The notes: a model not told the origin generated them from the letters alone. Numbered from the stretch's first letter, positions 1 through 8,368 are shown. The stretch: 64,000 nt of DNA from Paenibacillus sp. JJ-223 (GCF_927798175.1 NZ_CAKMMP010000002.1:372001-436000); one strand, 5' to 3'. Translations and numbers: made by a program.

Positions 1-786
1 GTATACCCAGATGGTAAACATAATACCAAAGTTTCCGACAATCATAAACCAGGTACTTTTATGTTTGAATAATGAACCCCAGTTTGCTTTGGGAGCTTCA
101 ACAGCGGCTTTGCCCTCTGTACCCGGGTTCTCGTCTGCAACAGCTTCCGGCCCTTTGATCATCTGCTTCTCGGCAAATGTCGGATCACGGTATACCTTGA
201 GCCAGATCAGCATGATAATCAGACCAATGACGCCGACAAAAATGAACATACCTCTCCATGTCATGGTTAACATCAGAACAGTCAACAGCGGCGGTGCGAT
301 TGCGTTGGCGATCTGTGAACCGGTATTAATAATAGAAGTAGGCAGTCCCCGCTCACTTTTGGCAAACCAACGCTCGGTCACCTTCAGGCCGGAAGTGAAA
401 AAAGGAGATTCGGATACACCAAGCAGCATCCGCATCGCGTATAACAGGGAATAGGTGTTGGTGAAAGCACTAAGTATGGTAGCAGTAGACCACAGTCCCG
501 ATGCCCATGCAAACATCTTTTTGGGGCCAAACTTGTCCACCAGCCAGCCGGCAGGCAAATTCGCCAATGCATAAGGCCATAGAAAGGCGGACAACAGCAA
601 ACCCATCTGAGTGGAAGACAGCCCGAATTCTGCTGCAATGGTTGTATTAGCAATGCTAAGGTTGGATCTGTCCAAATAATTTACAACTGCACCCAGCAGC
701 AATAACAGAATAATTCCCCATCTCAAACCCACTTTCGGAGCTTGAGGTACCGAGGCAGGGGATGGCGATGTTTTTAACGTTGCCAT
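1..786 (-). CDS. MFS transporter, hexuronate/anion-cation symporter type (3' end outside window)
   Basis: The first 262 residues of a 12-helix major facilitator protein are present; the C-terminal part lies beyond the window edge. After a short Pro/Ser-rich cytoplasmic tail, helix 1 is followed by NYLDRSNLSIA, the hallmark of the ACS family (ExuT, GudP, glucarate and galacturonate carriers). The loop 2-3 motif GWLVDKFGPKK is also present, as is a charged central loop near residue 225. The ATG at 786 is preceded by GAGGAGAGTGAG. It lies downstream of and co-directional with a KDPG aldolase and an IclR regulator, which fits uptake of a sugar acid such as galacturonate or ketodeoxygluconate. The substrate is inferred from family and context only. 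Confidence 0.85.
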   Translation of the reverse strand, partial: MATLKTSPSPASVPQAPKVGLRWGIILLLLLGAVVNYLDRSNLSIANTTIAAEFGLSSTQMGLLLSAFLWPYALANLPAGWLVDKFGPKKMFAWASGLWSTATILSAFTNTYSLLYAMRMLLGVSESPFFTSGLKVTERWFAKSERGLPTSIINTGSQIANAIAPPLLTVLMLTMTWRGMFIFVGVIGLIIMLIWLKVYRDPTFAEKQMIKGPEAVADENPGTEGKAAVEAPKANWGSLFKHKSTWFMIVGNFGIMFTIWVY

Positions 787-977
787 TGAACTCACTCTCC
801 TCAACTTATAAATATCAAATAACTTAAATTATATATAATGAATAAATATGGGAATAAAGGATTATAGCTAAGCCTTACTGCTCTCCAAAAATACGCAGCA
901 GCCATTGAAGTATGCGTTTTCATAACAGTGTTAAAACTTTCGTTAATTCCAGCATTGCTTGCATTCCGTACCTATGC

Positions 978-1020
978 GTTCACAACGGTCAGCATGATTT
1001 CTGCCCTGATCGTTGTGAAC
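978..1020. repeat. 15-bp inverted repeat between aldolase and transporter genes
   Basis: The arms 978-992 and 1006-1020 pair over 15 bp with one G-T wobble around a 13-base loop (arm core GTTCACAACG / CGTTGTGAAC). No T-run follows on either strand, so it is not a standard terminator. It could be an mRNA-stabilising or processing hairpin separating the two genes, or an operator for an unseen regulator. Confidence 0.5.
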
Positions 1021-1055
1021 CTCATTCGCACGGTAATGTATTTGCTTGAAGTTAA

Positions 1056-1700
1056 TTAACGCGCGGCCGCTACTGCCTGCAGAAACTCTTCAGCCGCCTT
1101 CGTTACTCGCCCGTAATCACCGGAATCCTTGGCGGCTTTGGTGATATAACTACCCACACCAACACCAACACAACCGGCAGCGATCCATTCATGGACATTT
1201 TGCGGTGTTACTCCGCCAGTAGGGGCAATCGCGGCTTGAGGCAACGGCGCAGACATCGCTTTTACATATTGCGGCCCTACAGCTTCTGCCGGGAACAGCT
1301 TGACGATATCTGCACCTGCTTCAAGAGTCTCCACGATCTCCTTGGCCGTGAACGCACCACTGACCGTGACCGCCTGGTAACGATTAGCTATCTTGATCAT
1401 GTCGGGATTAAGCTGAGGACTGACCAGCATCTCTGCCCCTGCCAATATGGCAGCTCGCGCCGTTTCACCATCCAAAATGGTACCTGCACCGATCAGAATA
1501 CCTTTGGAACAATATTTTCGTGATAAAACCTTGATCACATCCAAAGCTCCCGGCACACTCATCGTAATTTCCAGTGCCCGAATGCCTCCTGCAATTGCCG
1601 CCTCTGCAACAGATAGCGCTTCTTCCTCATTGTCCGATCGAATGATCAGTACAATTCCGGTTTCGGCAATTGTGTTCATATTCTTCAGCTTTCGCCACAT
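1056..1700 (-). CDS. kdgA: Bifunctional KDPG / 4-hydroxy-2-oxoglutarate aldolase
   Basis: This class I aldolase cleaves 2-keto-3-deoxy-6-phosphogluconate to pyruvate and glyceraldehyde-3-phosphate, the last step of hexuronate degradation. The predicted 214 residues match the family's usual length. Family motifs are RALEITM (active-site Glu), GAGTIL, SPQLNPDMIK, the Schiff-base lysine in DIVKLFPAE, and the phosphate-binding APTGGV. I chose the ATG at 1700 because GAGGAGGGC sits 6-14 bases upstream; the open frame continues to 1742 without a comparable ribosome site. It follows the IclR gene by about 70 bp and precedes the sugar-acid MFS gene, giving a regulator-enzyme-transporter order. No PfkB-type KDG kinase is visible in the window. 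Confidence 0.93.
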   Translation of the reverse strand: MWRKLKNMNTIAETGIVLIIRSDNEEEALSVAEAAIAGGIRALEITMSVPGALDVIKVLSRKYCSKGILIGAGTILDGETARAAILAGAEMLVSPQLNPDMIKIANRYQAVTVSGAFTAKEIVETLEAGADIVKLFPAEAVGPQYVKAMSAPLPQAAIAPTGGVTPQNVHEWIAAGCVGVGVGSYITKAAKDSGDYGRVTKAAEEFLQAVAAAR

Positions 1701-1772
1701 ATCTGTGCCCTCCTCATTCCATATGTCTATTGGTAATACCATGTGTATATTGGGTTTTGGGTTCGCTTCGAC

Positions 1773-2570
1773 CTACTCTTGTGTTCGCGGATATAACCGA
1801 TCACCGCTGTAACCCAGTTGAGCTGAAAGCTTCCATGCCGCTTCTTTGACCAGCTTTACAATGTTTGCTTCACGTTCCGCGGTCATGGTGGAATACATGC
1901 TGGCCACACTGATTGCAGCTACAGGTTCGTCCCACTGATCATAGACAGCAGAGCCAATGCAATACATCTCAAGATGATCCTCCCGGTCATCGATAGAATA
2001 ACCACGCTCGCGAATCTCCTGCATGTCCTGCAAAATATCGGGAATGGTTACTTTGGAGTAGGATGTACGCGAAGGGATCTCTCCTTCTCCCAAAATCTCC
2101 AAAACCTTGCTTGTCGGGAGGGCCGCAAGCAGCGCTTTGCCCAGACCCGTAGTATGCATATATCGGCGGGAGCCCAGCTTGGCTGTCGGCCGCATCACCG
2201 AATAACTCTCCGCTTTGTCCAGGTAGACAATCCGTCCCTTATCCTCAATGCCAAGAAAGGCCGTGCTGCCCGTCTGACGATTCAGCTCTTGAAGCAAAGG
2301 TCTGGCCATGTGAGGAACACCCATGTTGGACAAATAAGCCATGCCTGTCTCAAACACCGCTATACCTAGGCGGTATGTTTTGAGACGCGCATCATCCATT
2401 TCAATAAATCCTTTGTGCAGCAAGGTTTGCACCAATTCGAACCCGCTGCTTTTGGGCATGTTCATCTGTTTGCAAATTTCATTCAGTGTTAGCGGAGTAC
2501 CACTCTTGGCAAATAAAACGAGTAAATCTGCAACACGCTCCGCAGATTTATTCATGCGAATATTGTCCAT
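1773..2570 (-). CDS. IclR family transcriptional regulator (KdgR-like)
   Basis: 265 residues. The N-terminal winged helix spans about residues 5-70 (SAERVADLLVLFAKSG, LTLNEICKQMNMPKSS). The IclR effector domain spans about 80-255, with GSRRYMHTTGLGKALLA and GYSIDDREDHLEMYCIGSAV. The ATG at 2570 has AAGGAGATAAC directly upstream. A sigma-A promoter and a palindrome in its own leader (2601-2616) suggest autoregulation, and the same palindrome precedes the divergent kinase gene. Next to KDPG aldolase and a hexuronate-type transporter, a role in sensing a ketodeoxy-sugar acid is likely but inferred. Confidence 0.9.
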   Translation of the reverse strand: MDNIRMNKSAERVADLLVLFAKSGTPLTLNEICKQMNMPKSSGFELVQTLLHKGFIEMDDARLKTYRLGIAVFETGMAYLSNMGVPHMARPLLQELNRQTGSTAFLGIEDKGRIVYLDKAESYSVMRPTAKLGSRRYMHTTGLGKALLAALPTSKVLEILGEGEIPSRTSYSKVTIPDILQDMQEIRERGYSIDDREDHLEMYCIGSAVYDQWDEPVAAISVASMYSTMTAEREANIVKLVKEAAWKLSAQLGYSGDRLYPRTQE

Positions 2571-2600
2571 GTTATCTCCTTCAAATTCTTCGACGTCGAA

Positions 2601-2616
2601 GTTCGCATATGTGAAC
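2601..2616. promoter_or_regulatory. Candidate IclR operator 1
   Basis: GTTCGCATATGTGAAC is a 16-bp near-perfect palindrome lying about 22-37 bases downstream of the inferred transcription start of the IclR gene. A second copy with the same core is at 2779-2796. Assignment to the adjacent IclR protein is an inference. Confidence 0.6.
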
Positions 2617-2644
2617 TTATTTCACATCACCGAACGATGCCCTC

Positions 2645-2674
2645 ATTATAGATCAGCCCCTCGGAAAATTTCAA
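2645..2674 (-). promoter_or_regulatory. Sigma-A promoter of the IclR-aldolase genes
   Basis: On the minus strand TTGAAA (2674-2669) and TATAAT (2650-2645) are separated by 18 bp. Transcription would start near 2638, giving a leader of about 67 bases that contains the palindromic operator. Confidence 0.65.
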
Positions 2675-2721
2675 CCGCTTTCTTAAAACTTTTTTTGTTT
2701 ATCCTTTTTCCTCAAAAGGGA

Positions 2722-2748
2722 TTGTATTTCCGAGAAAAACAGTATACT
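2722..2748 (+). promoter_or_regulatory. Candidate promoter of the P-loop kinase gene
   Basis: TTGTAT at 2722-2727 and TATACT at 2743-2748 are 15 bp apart. The -10 is good and the -35 spacing is short. The operator at 2779-2796 falls at about +24 to +41, the same position as on the divergent side. Confidence 0.4.
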
Positions 2749-2778
2749 CTAGAAGCGAATGTTCACCAACGCGAATCA

Positions 2779-2796
2779 GGTTCGCATATACGAACC
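2779..2796. promoter_or_regulatory. Candidate IclR operator 2
   Basis: GGTTCGCATATACGAACC is an 18-bp palindrome with one central mismatch pair. It shares the GTTCGCATAT core with 2601-2616 and sits 63-80 bases before the kinase start codon, downstream of the inferred promoter, as expected for a roadblock repressor. Confidence 0.6.
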
Positions 2797-2858
2797 AAAA
2801 AAACACAAAAAACACCCATGATCTAAATGGTCTGGGTATCTTTTTAGGGGGGAACCTC

Positions 2859-3443
2859 ATGAAACCTGTTCTGATTTTTCTGATCGGCTCCGCTGGCTCG
2901 GGCAAATCCACGATCGGCAAAAAACTTGCCGCCGAGCACCATTTTTGTTATCTGGATAAAGATGTGGTGTGCAACACTTTCACAGGAAAGCTTCTGGAAG
3001 CACACGGCTACTCCCCTCACGAGCGCGACGGCAACACCTATTACCGGGATACTGTTATGGATCTGGAGTATGAAACGTTATTAAACGTGGCGAACGACAA
3101 TCTGCAATTAGGCAGATCGGTCATTCTTGACGCGCCTTTTGTTGGATATTTTCATAAAAGCGATTACATTGATGGATTAATCTCCAAGTATGGCTGGGAA
3201 GAGGTTATTCCTGTCGTGTTACGAGTTGATGTGAATGCAGATGTTCTTCAGCAGCGGATCAGAAGCCGTGGCCTGGAGCGAGACAAGTGGAAACTGGAAC
3301 ACTGGGATACCTTTGTCCAAGGAATACAGGCGAATATATGTATGTGGGAAAATATTGATCTCATCGCCGTAGATAACAGCTCAGAGGATTTTGATCTGAG
3401 GCATCTGGCTTCTCAGCTGCCTTTATCTGTCGTGCCATCTTGA
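2859..3443 (+). CDS. P-loop (AAA_33 / gluconokinase-like) small-molecule kinase
   Basis: 194 residues. The Walker A motif GSAGSGKST is at residues 10-18, followed by YLDKDVV (lid/Asp region), SVILDAPF as the Walker B-like strand, and an Arg-rich lid QQRIRSRGLERD. The fold resembles gluconokinase and shikimate-type kinases rather than PfkB. The ATG at 2859 follows AGGGGGGAACCTC. The gene is divergent from the IclR regulator and has a copy of the same operator in its leader, so it probably belongs to the same sugar-acid regulon. A sugar or sugar-acid substrate is inference; a nucleotide or antibiotic kinase cannot be excluded. Confidence 0.7.
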   Translation: MKPVLIFLIGSAGSGKSTIGKKLAAEHHFCYLDKDVVCNTFTGKLLEAHGYSPHERDGNTYYRDTVMDLEYETLLNVANDNLQLGRSVILDAPFVGYFHKSDYIDGLISKYGWEEVIPVVLRVDVNADVLQQRIRSRGLERDKWKLEHWDTFVQGIQANICMWENIDLIAVDNSSEDFDLRHLASQLPLSVVPS

Positions 3444-3456
3444 TGTCATAACGAAA

Positions 3457-3490
3457 AAGTACACGGAACGCGTTAGGCTTCCGTGTACTT
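3457..3490 (-). terminator. Bidirectional intrinsic terminator
   Basis: A perfect 12-bp stem (arms 3457-3468 and 3479-3490) with a 10-base loop lies between convergent genes. On the minus strand it runs into TTTTTCG, so it mainly serves the LCP gene; it probably also ends the kinase transcript. Confidence 0.75.
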
Positions 3491-3538
3491 CCCTATTTTC
3501 ATAATGTAAATAATGAAGAGCTTGTTGCTTCTTACGTT

Positions 3539-4594
3539 CTAGCTCTTATCCGTCGCGCCGGTTTCATCCGTTGATTCCGGTTCAATGACGGTTTCAGCAT
3601 TCGGGTCCAACCAGCTGGCAATCATGCCTCTCGCATACTCCAGATCACTCTCCGACAGGTCATAGTACCATGTACCGCTTCGCATTGCCCCGTCGCCTTT
3701 CAGCATATAATTGCTGATGGCAGGAATGCTGTCCTTCATGTACAACATCTCGGCAAAATCGATGATAAAGTCCGAATTCATGTTGGTCGTAAAATTGCTT
3801 CCGGCAATTTTGATGACGTCCGGGATTTTGGTCAAATTTTTGACTTCAAGCGCACGATTCATGAATGCACTCAGAAATATGCGCTGCCGCATCGTCCGGT
3901 TGAAATCCGAATCCTCGCGATAACGGACGTACCCGAGCGCCTCTTCCCCGTTATAGATCGGTTTGTTCGCCGCCACAAATAACTTCTCGTGGGACTTTAA
4001 CTTGTTTTCAATGTCTTTTTTGATCGGCAGCTCCACGCCACCTACGGCATCCACGATATCCTTGAGACCGTTGAAATTGATCGCGGCATAGAAATCGACC
4101 TTGTTTTGCAGCAGCTGCTCCACCGTGTCTATCGCCATTTTGGCTTCACCGTGGGCATATGCCGAGTTGATCTTCGATTTCACGTCCCGGCCGACGATTT
4201 CCGTATAAGAGTCTCGCGGAATGGATAACAACAATACCTTATTGTCTTCCGGGCGCACGACAGAATAAATGATGGTATCCGAACGGCTTGGTTCATTATC
4301 CCTCTGATCGATGCCTAAAAGCAGCAAGGAAAATGGGTCGGTATGTTTTACCACAGGCTCTTCTTCCGCATCTCCCACAGGTTTGAAGGACTCGTCCAGC
4401 ACATCTTTAACGGTATCCGATGCGAACAGTTTAAACCCCAGCAGGACCAGATCTTTCCTAAACACGAATCCGAGGCCCCCCAATAAAATCAAAACGCTGA
4501 ACGCGATCAGCAAGGGTTTCTTCCATGACTTCTTCGGTTTTTGCGGCTTCTTTTTGCGGTCCATCCGGCTTAGACTTGCGATACTGTTTTCCAT
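3539..4594 (-). CDS. LytR-CpsA-Psr (LCP) family wall-polymer transferase
   Basis: LCP proteins transfer undecaprenyl-linked anionic polymers onto peptidoglycan outside the membrane. The protein is about 351 residues. It has a Lys/Pro-rich cytoplasmic tail, one membrane anchor around residues 27-47, and an extracellular LCP domain around residues 90-260. That domain carries LLLGIDQRD, SRSDTI, LLSIPRDS, the KINSAYAHG segment, VGGVELPI and LGYVRYRED, which hold the conserved Asp/Arg residues for metal and pyrophosphate binding. Two adjacent ATGs exist at 4597 and 4594; AAAGGAG is better spaced for 4594. The C-terminal tail is acidic. The gene is monocistronic with its own terminator. Confidence 0.92.
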   Translation of the reverse strand: MENSIASLSRMDRKKKPQKPKKSWKKPLLIAFSVLILLGGLGFVFRKDLVLLGFKLFASDTVKDVLDESFKPVGDAEEEPVVKHTDPFSLLLLGIDQRDNEPSRSDTIIYSVVRPEDNKVLLLSIPRDSYTEIVGRDVKSKINSAYAHGEAKMAIDTVEQLLQNKVDFYAAINFNGLKDIVDAVGGVELPIKKDIENKLKSHEKLFVAANKPIYNGEEALGYVRYREDSDFNRTMRQRIFLSAFMNRALEVKNLTKIPDVIKIAGSNFTTNMNSDFIIDFAEMLYMKDSIPAISNYMLKGDGAMRSGTWYYDLSESDLEYARGMIASWLDPNAETVIEPESTDETGATDKS

Positions 4595-4709
4595 CATATC
4601 TCCTTTGTATACGCGTTAATAGAATCATTTAACTACAATAGTAACGTGTTTTCAACAAAATAAGTTATAATCGGCTATACAACCGTTGACATAAAAAGGA
4701 GCGATACCC

Positions 4710-5687
4710 ATGCAATATCGACGTCTCGGAAACAGCGGCCTGCGCGTATCGGCCATCGGGCTGGGCACCAATGCCTTCGGCAAACGGTCGGACGAGCAGA
4801 CCTCCATTCGCATTATTCATGCCGCACTGGATCGCGGCATCAATTTCGTGGATACCGCCAACATCTATGCCGGAACCGAATCGGAACGCATCATCGGACT
4901 GGCGCTGGAAGGCCGCAGAGAGCAAACCGTGCTCGCGACCAAAGCGGGCTTGCCTCGGCATGACGGCCCCCATGGACGCGGCTCTTCCCGTCTCCACCTC
5001 CAGCAGGAGCTTGAACAAAGCCTGCGCCGCCTGAAAACCGATTATGTAGACCTCTACCAGATCCATACGTTTGATCCATATACGCCTTTGGATGAAACGC
5101 TGCGTACGCTGGACGACATGGTTACTTCCGGCAAAGTGCGCTACATCGGGGCTTCAAACTACGCGGCCTGGGAGCTGATGAAAGCTCTGGCCACGAGCGA
5201 ATCGAAGGGATACGTACGCTATATTTCCACGCAAACCAGCTATTCGCTGGCAGACCGGACGCCGGAAGTGGAACTCGTTCCCCTTTGCCTGGATCAGGGC
5301 GTAGGCATTATTCCGTACTTCCCGCTGGCCGGCGGTATCCTGACCGGCAAATATAATTCCGAATCCGGCGTGCCGGTCGGTTCAAGGGCGGATACGGACC
5401 CTTCCTTTAACCGCTTTTTGCAGGAACGGAACATCACGCTCGGCCAGCAGGTCAGCGAAAAGGCCGCCGAATACGGATGCTCGCCAAGCGTCCTTTCCCT
5501 GGCCTGGCTGCTGAACCGCCCGGCCGTATCCACCGTCATCGTCGGGGCTACGCGTACCGAGCAGCTAGAGCATAACCTGAGCAGCCTGGAATTGGAACTC
5601 ACCGATGAAATGATGGACGGGCTGGATCAACTCAGCCAGTCTTTCCGCCATGGCGAACCGTTCGCGACCTATCGCATCGATGGATGA
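4710..5687 (+). CDS. Aldo/keto reductase (AKR11/YajO-like)
   Basis: A 325-residue NAD(P)H-dependent TIM-barrel reductase. The catalytic tetrad is visible: Asp and Tyr in FVDTANIYAGTESE (about residues 48-61), Lys in LATKAG and His in YQIHTFD. Cofactor-side motifs are IGASNYAAWEL, ISTQTSYSLADR and STVIVGATRTEQLEHN. The ATG at 4710 follows AAAAAGGAGCGATACCC. A TATAAT box lies about 35 bases upstream without a clear -35. It is divergent from the LCP gene and convergent with a MarR gene. The physiological substrate cannot be read from sequence. Confidence 0.9.
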   Translation: MQYRRLGNSGLRVSAIGLGTNAFGKRSDEQTSIRIIHAALDRGINFVDTANIYAGTESERIIGLALEGRREQTVLATKAGLPRHDGPHGRGSSRLHLQQELEQSLRRLKTDYVDLYQIHTFDPYTPLDETLRTLDDMVTSGKVRYIGASNYAAWELMKALATSESKGYVRYISTQTSYSLADRTPEVELVPLCLDQGVGIIPYFPLAGGILTGKYNSESGVPVGSRADTDPSFNRFLQERNITLGQQVSEKAAEYGCSPSVLSLAWLLNRPAVSTVIVGATRTEQLEHNLSSLELELTDEMMDGLDQLSQSFRHGEPFATYRIDG

Positions 5688-5704
5688 CACTTGGCAACCC
5701 GAAA

Positions 5705-5739
5705 AACCCCTTCTGGCTCATTTCAGGCCAGAAGGGGTT
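5705..5739. terminator. Bidirectional intrinsic terminator
   Basis: A 13-bp perfect stem (arms AACCCCTTCTGGC at 5705-5717 and its complement at 5727-5739) with a 9-base loop sits between the convergent reductase and MarR genes. On the minus strand it continues into TTTTTC. Confidence 0.8.
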
Positions 5740-5798
5740 CTTCACTATAAGGAAACCCGGACATGCAACCACGCGTCATTAATGATTGAGCCGATCAG

Positions 5799-6272
5799 TT
5801 ATTCGGAGGATTCGGTGAACGATGAATGATTGATGAATTGCTGCAACGTTTTCATGAACTCTTCCCTGCGCTCGCCCACCCGACCAAAAAATTCCCGATC
5901 CGCGGCCTCTACGACCTGAATTGCCTCAAGCGCCAGCTTCGCTCCCGCCTCTGTCGTGTGAATAATGTTGGCACGCGTATCGGTATGGTGGCGTGACCGC
6001 GTGATCAGCCCTCTTTTTTCAAGCGTACGCAGTACTTGCGAGGTTACGTTAACATCCACATTGGCAAATTGGGCAATCTGAACCTGAGTGACTCCCTTTT
6101 CTTCGTGATCCCGTTCATTGAGCCATGAAACGGCATGCAGCAATACAAATTGGGGCTGCGTCAGGTTCATGGGCTCCAGCACCCTGCGAATTTCCTTTTG
6201 CCACATCGTCGTCACTTGCCACAGCAGGTGTCCGGGACTTTCTTGTGCATTTTTAAACTGTGAGCCTGTCAT
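5799..6272 (-). CDS. MarR family transcriptional regulator
   Basis: 157 residues with the MarR winged helix around residues 30-135: LTQPQFVLLHAVSWL, VTQVQIAQFANVDVNVTSQVLRTLEKRGLI as recognition helix, and the wing TRSRHHTDTRANIIHTTEAG. The start at 6272 is preceded by GGAGGAAGATGAG; the frame stays open to 6314 but has no good ribosome site there. Its neighbours are an AIM24-type gene on the same strand and a YvgN-like reductase divergent to that. Redox or electrophile sensing is plausible, yet there is no sensing Cys in the N-terminal region, so it is not a classical OhrR. Confidence 0.88.
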   Translation of the reverse strand: MTGSQFKNAQESPGHLLWQVTTMWQKEIRRVLEPMNLTQPQFVLLHAVSWLNERDHEEKGVTQVQIAQFANVDVNVTSQVLRTLEKRGLITRSRHHTDTRANIIHTTEAGAKLALEAIQVVEAADREFFGRVGERREEFMKTLQQFINHSSFTESSE

Positions 6273-6488
6273 CTCATCTTCCTCCATCATTGATACTTGG
6301 GGCCTGACCGCCATCGCTGTTCGCGTATCAAAACATCACCATGAAAACATGCTTTCAGCATCATTTGTGCCATCCTTCGACACATAGACTAGGGCGCAGA
6401 AGCCTTGGCGATTGGATCCGGGTCCATGTAGTGTAATAACGCCTGGATATTGAAATCCGTTGCAAACCGTATGCGTATTCATCATTTC

Positions 6489-7166
6489 CTAACGCGAAGG
6501 AATGAACTGCTTCACCCATTGCCCGAATCCTTGAGGGTTTCGGCTCTGGATCAGGACGATACCTTCTCCGCGGAATCGGCATACAAGGCCTTCCCCGCTG
6601 GTTACGCTGGAGAACCACCCTTGCGAAGCTTTTTCAATCCGGTAGTCCATGTACTGGGGCCACGCCACCAAATGGGCATTGTCCACGATCACTTCCTCAC
6701 CCGCCGCCAATGGAAGGGCATGAATGGCCCCGTATGACGACAGAAATACCGTGCCCCGGCCGCTGATCTCGACGATAAAGAAGCCCTCGCCCGAAAATAG
6801 CCCCTTTTTCAGGTTTTGCATCTTGCTGTGGACTTGAATGCCCTCCGTGCCTGCGAGAAAGCCGTCTTTCTGCACATATAGGGAATACGAGCCGTCCAGT
6901 TCGACCGCTTCCACGCTTCCTATGCTGGAGGGCGAAAGCAAAATTTCGGCGGGACCGCCGACTGCAGTTAATTCCTGAAAGAAAAACTTCTCTCCGCTAA
7001 GCATCCGGCCAAAACCGGCGAGCATGCCGCCTTCCGCAGAACCTTTCAATTCGACCGTCGGCGTCATGGATACCATAGCGCCGCTTTCCGCCTTGAATCG
7101 TTCCCCGCGCTGCAGACGAACGCGAAGCATCGCAAACGCACCCTCATGCAAAATTTCGTAATTCAT
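6489..7166 (-). CDS. AIM24 / TIGR00266 family protein
   Basis: A 225-residue double beta-sandwich protein of the AIM24 (TIGR00266) family. It has the N-terminal signature MLRVRLQRGERFKAESGAMVSM, the Gly-rich GSAEGGMLAGFGRMLSGEKFF, then LSPSSIGSVEAVEL and GEGFFIVEISGRGTVFLSSYG. Family members are soluble and of unclear role; some link to stress or membrane remodelling. The ATG at 7166 follows AAGGAGCTGAGGAACG. A gap of about 215 bp separates it from the MarR gene downstream, so co-transcription is uncertain. Confidence 0.88.
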   Translation of the reverse strand: MNYEILHEGAFAMLRVRLQRGERFKAESGAMVSMTPTVELKGSAEGGMLAGFGRMLSGEKFFFQELTAVGGPAEILLSPSSIGSVEAVELDGSYSLYVQKDGFLAGTEGIQVHSKMQNLKKGLFSGEGFFIVEISGRGTVFLSSYGAIHALPLAAGEEVIVDNAHLVAWPQYMDYRIEKASQGWFSSVTSGEGLVCRFRGEGIVLIQSRNPQGFGQWVKQFIPSR

Positions 7167-7380
7167 CGTTCCTCAGCTCCTTGGATGAAATGCATTAGAA
7201 TCGGTTCCAACAATCATATAACGTCGGTGGAATAAGTACCGAAAGAATAATTCATAATAGCATCTGCAGGGAACAAAAATCCACTGAACGAAAACCTGCG
7301 GTCTGTACCCTAGTCTCTTCCAATGTTATATAAACTTTAATTTCGTATTTTACTATATTATAATATATTGAGTCCAATTC

Positions 7381-7394
7381 AATCTATATAGATT
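7381..7394. promoter_or_regulatory. Palindrome upstream of YvgN-like reductase
   Basis: AATCTATATAGATT is a perfect 14-bp palindrome, with TT/AA flanks extending the symmetry past one mismatch. It lies about 80 bases before the reductase start, close to a TATAAT-rich stretch, and resembles a MarR-type operator. The 306-base gap 7167-7472 is AT-rich and holds no gene that I can support. Confidence 0.45.
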
Positions 7395-7472
7395 CAATCG
7401 GATCATATTTAAATTATTCATCCATATCCCTTTGTTTAGGGTTGGATATATCAATCCAGAGGAGGTCATTCC

Positions 7473-8318
7473 ATGACAGCACAACATCTACAATCGACGG
7501 TAACCTTACATAATGGCGTTCGTATGCCTTGGTTCGGCCTGGGCGTATTTCAGGTAAACGAGGGCTCCGAATTGATTGCAGCGGTCAAAAAGGCCATCGA
7601 GCACGGCTACCGCAGCGTGGATACGGCCGCCATCTATGGCAACGAAGCCGGCGTCGGCCAGGCGATTGCCGAAGCGATGAAAGAATACAACGTGAAGCGT
7701 GAGGAATTATTCATTACGTCCAAAGTATGGACGGCTGATCTCGGATATGAGGAAACGCTCGCTGCCTTTGACGCAACCATGAGCAAGCTGGGGTTGGAAT
7801 ATCTGGATCTGTACCTGATCCACTGGCCAAAAGCTGGCAAATATAAAGGTGCCTGGAAAGCGATGGAGGAGCTGTACAAAGCCGGCCGCATCAAAGCCAT
7901 CGGCGTCAGCAACTTCCAGATTCATCATTTGGAGGACTTGCTGCAGGATGCGGAAATCAAACCGATGGTCAATCAGGTCGAATACCATCCCCGACTGACC
8001 CAGGTAGAACTCAAAGCCTTCTGCGACCAACACGGCATTCAGCTTGAGGCCTGGTCCCCGCTCATGCAGGGACAACTGCTGGATAACCCGGTCCTGACCG
8101 AGATTGCGGCCGCCAAAGGAAAAAGCGTGGCCCAGATCATTCTGCGCTGGGATCTGCAAAACGGCGTCGTCACCATTCCGAAGTCCACCAAGGAACACCG
8201 CATTATCGAAAATGCGTCCATCTTCGACTTCGAATTGACGAAGGAAGAAATGGATCGCATCTCCGGGTTGAACGAAAATGTTCGCGTCGGTCCCGACCCG
8301 GATAACTTCAACTTCTAA
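7473..8318 (+). CDS. yvgN: Aldo/keto reductase, YvgN-like glyoxal/methylglyoxal reductase
   Basis: 281 residues, closely resembling Bacillus YvgN (AKR5 group), an NADPH-dependent reductase of glyoxal and methylglyoxal. It has LHNGVRMPWFGLGVF at the N-terminus, the tetrad Asp/Tyr in SVDTAAIYGNE, Lys in FITSKVW and His in LIHWPK. Further motifs are IGVSNFQIHHLEDLL, MVNQVEYHPRLTQ and the phosphate-binding IPKSTKEHRI. The ATG at 7473 has AGAGGAGGTCATTCC upstream. The palindrome at 7381-7394 suggests regulated expression. Confidence 0.9.
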   Translation: MTAQHLQSTVTLHNGVRMPWFGLGVFQVNEGSELIAAVKKAIEHGYRSVDTAAIYGNEAGVGQAIAEAMKEYNVKREELFITSKVWTADLGYEETLAAFDATMSKLGLEYLDLYLIHWPKAGKYKGAWKAMEELYKAGRIKAIGVSNFQIHHLEDLLQDAEIKPMVNQVEYHPRLTQVELKAFCDQHGIQLEAWSPLMQGQLLDNPVLTEIAAAKGKSVAQIILRWDLQNGVVTIPKSTKEHRIIENASIFDFELTKEEMDRISGLNENVRVGPDPDNFNF

Positions 8319-8368
8319 ACCACGACAGATGTTGTATCCGAGCTAATCAATCACACCAAGCAGCTAGA

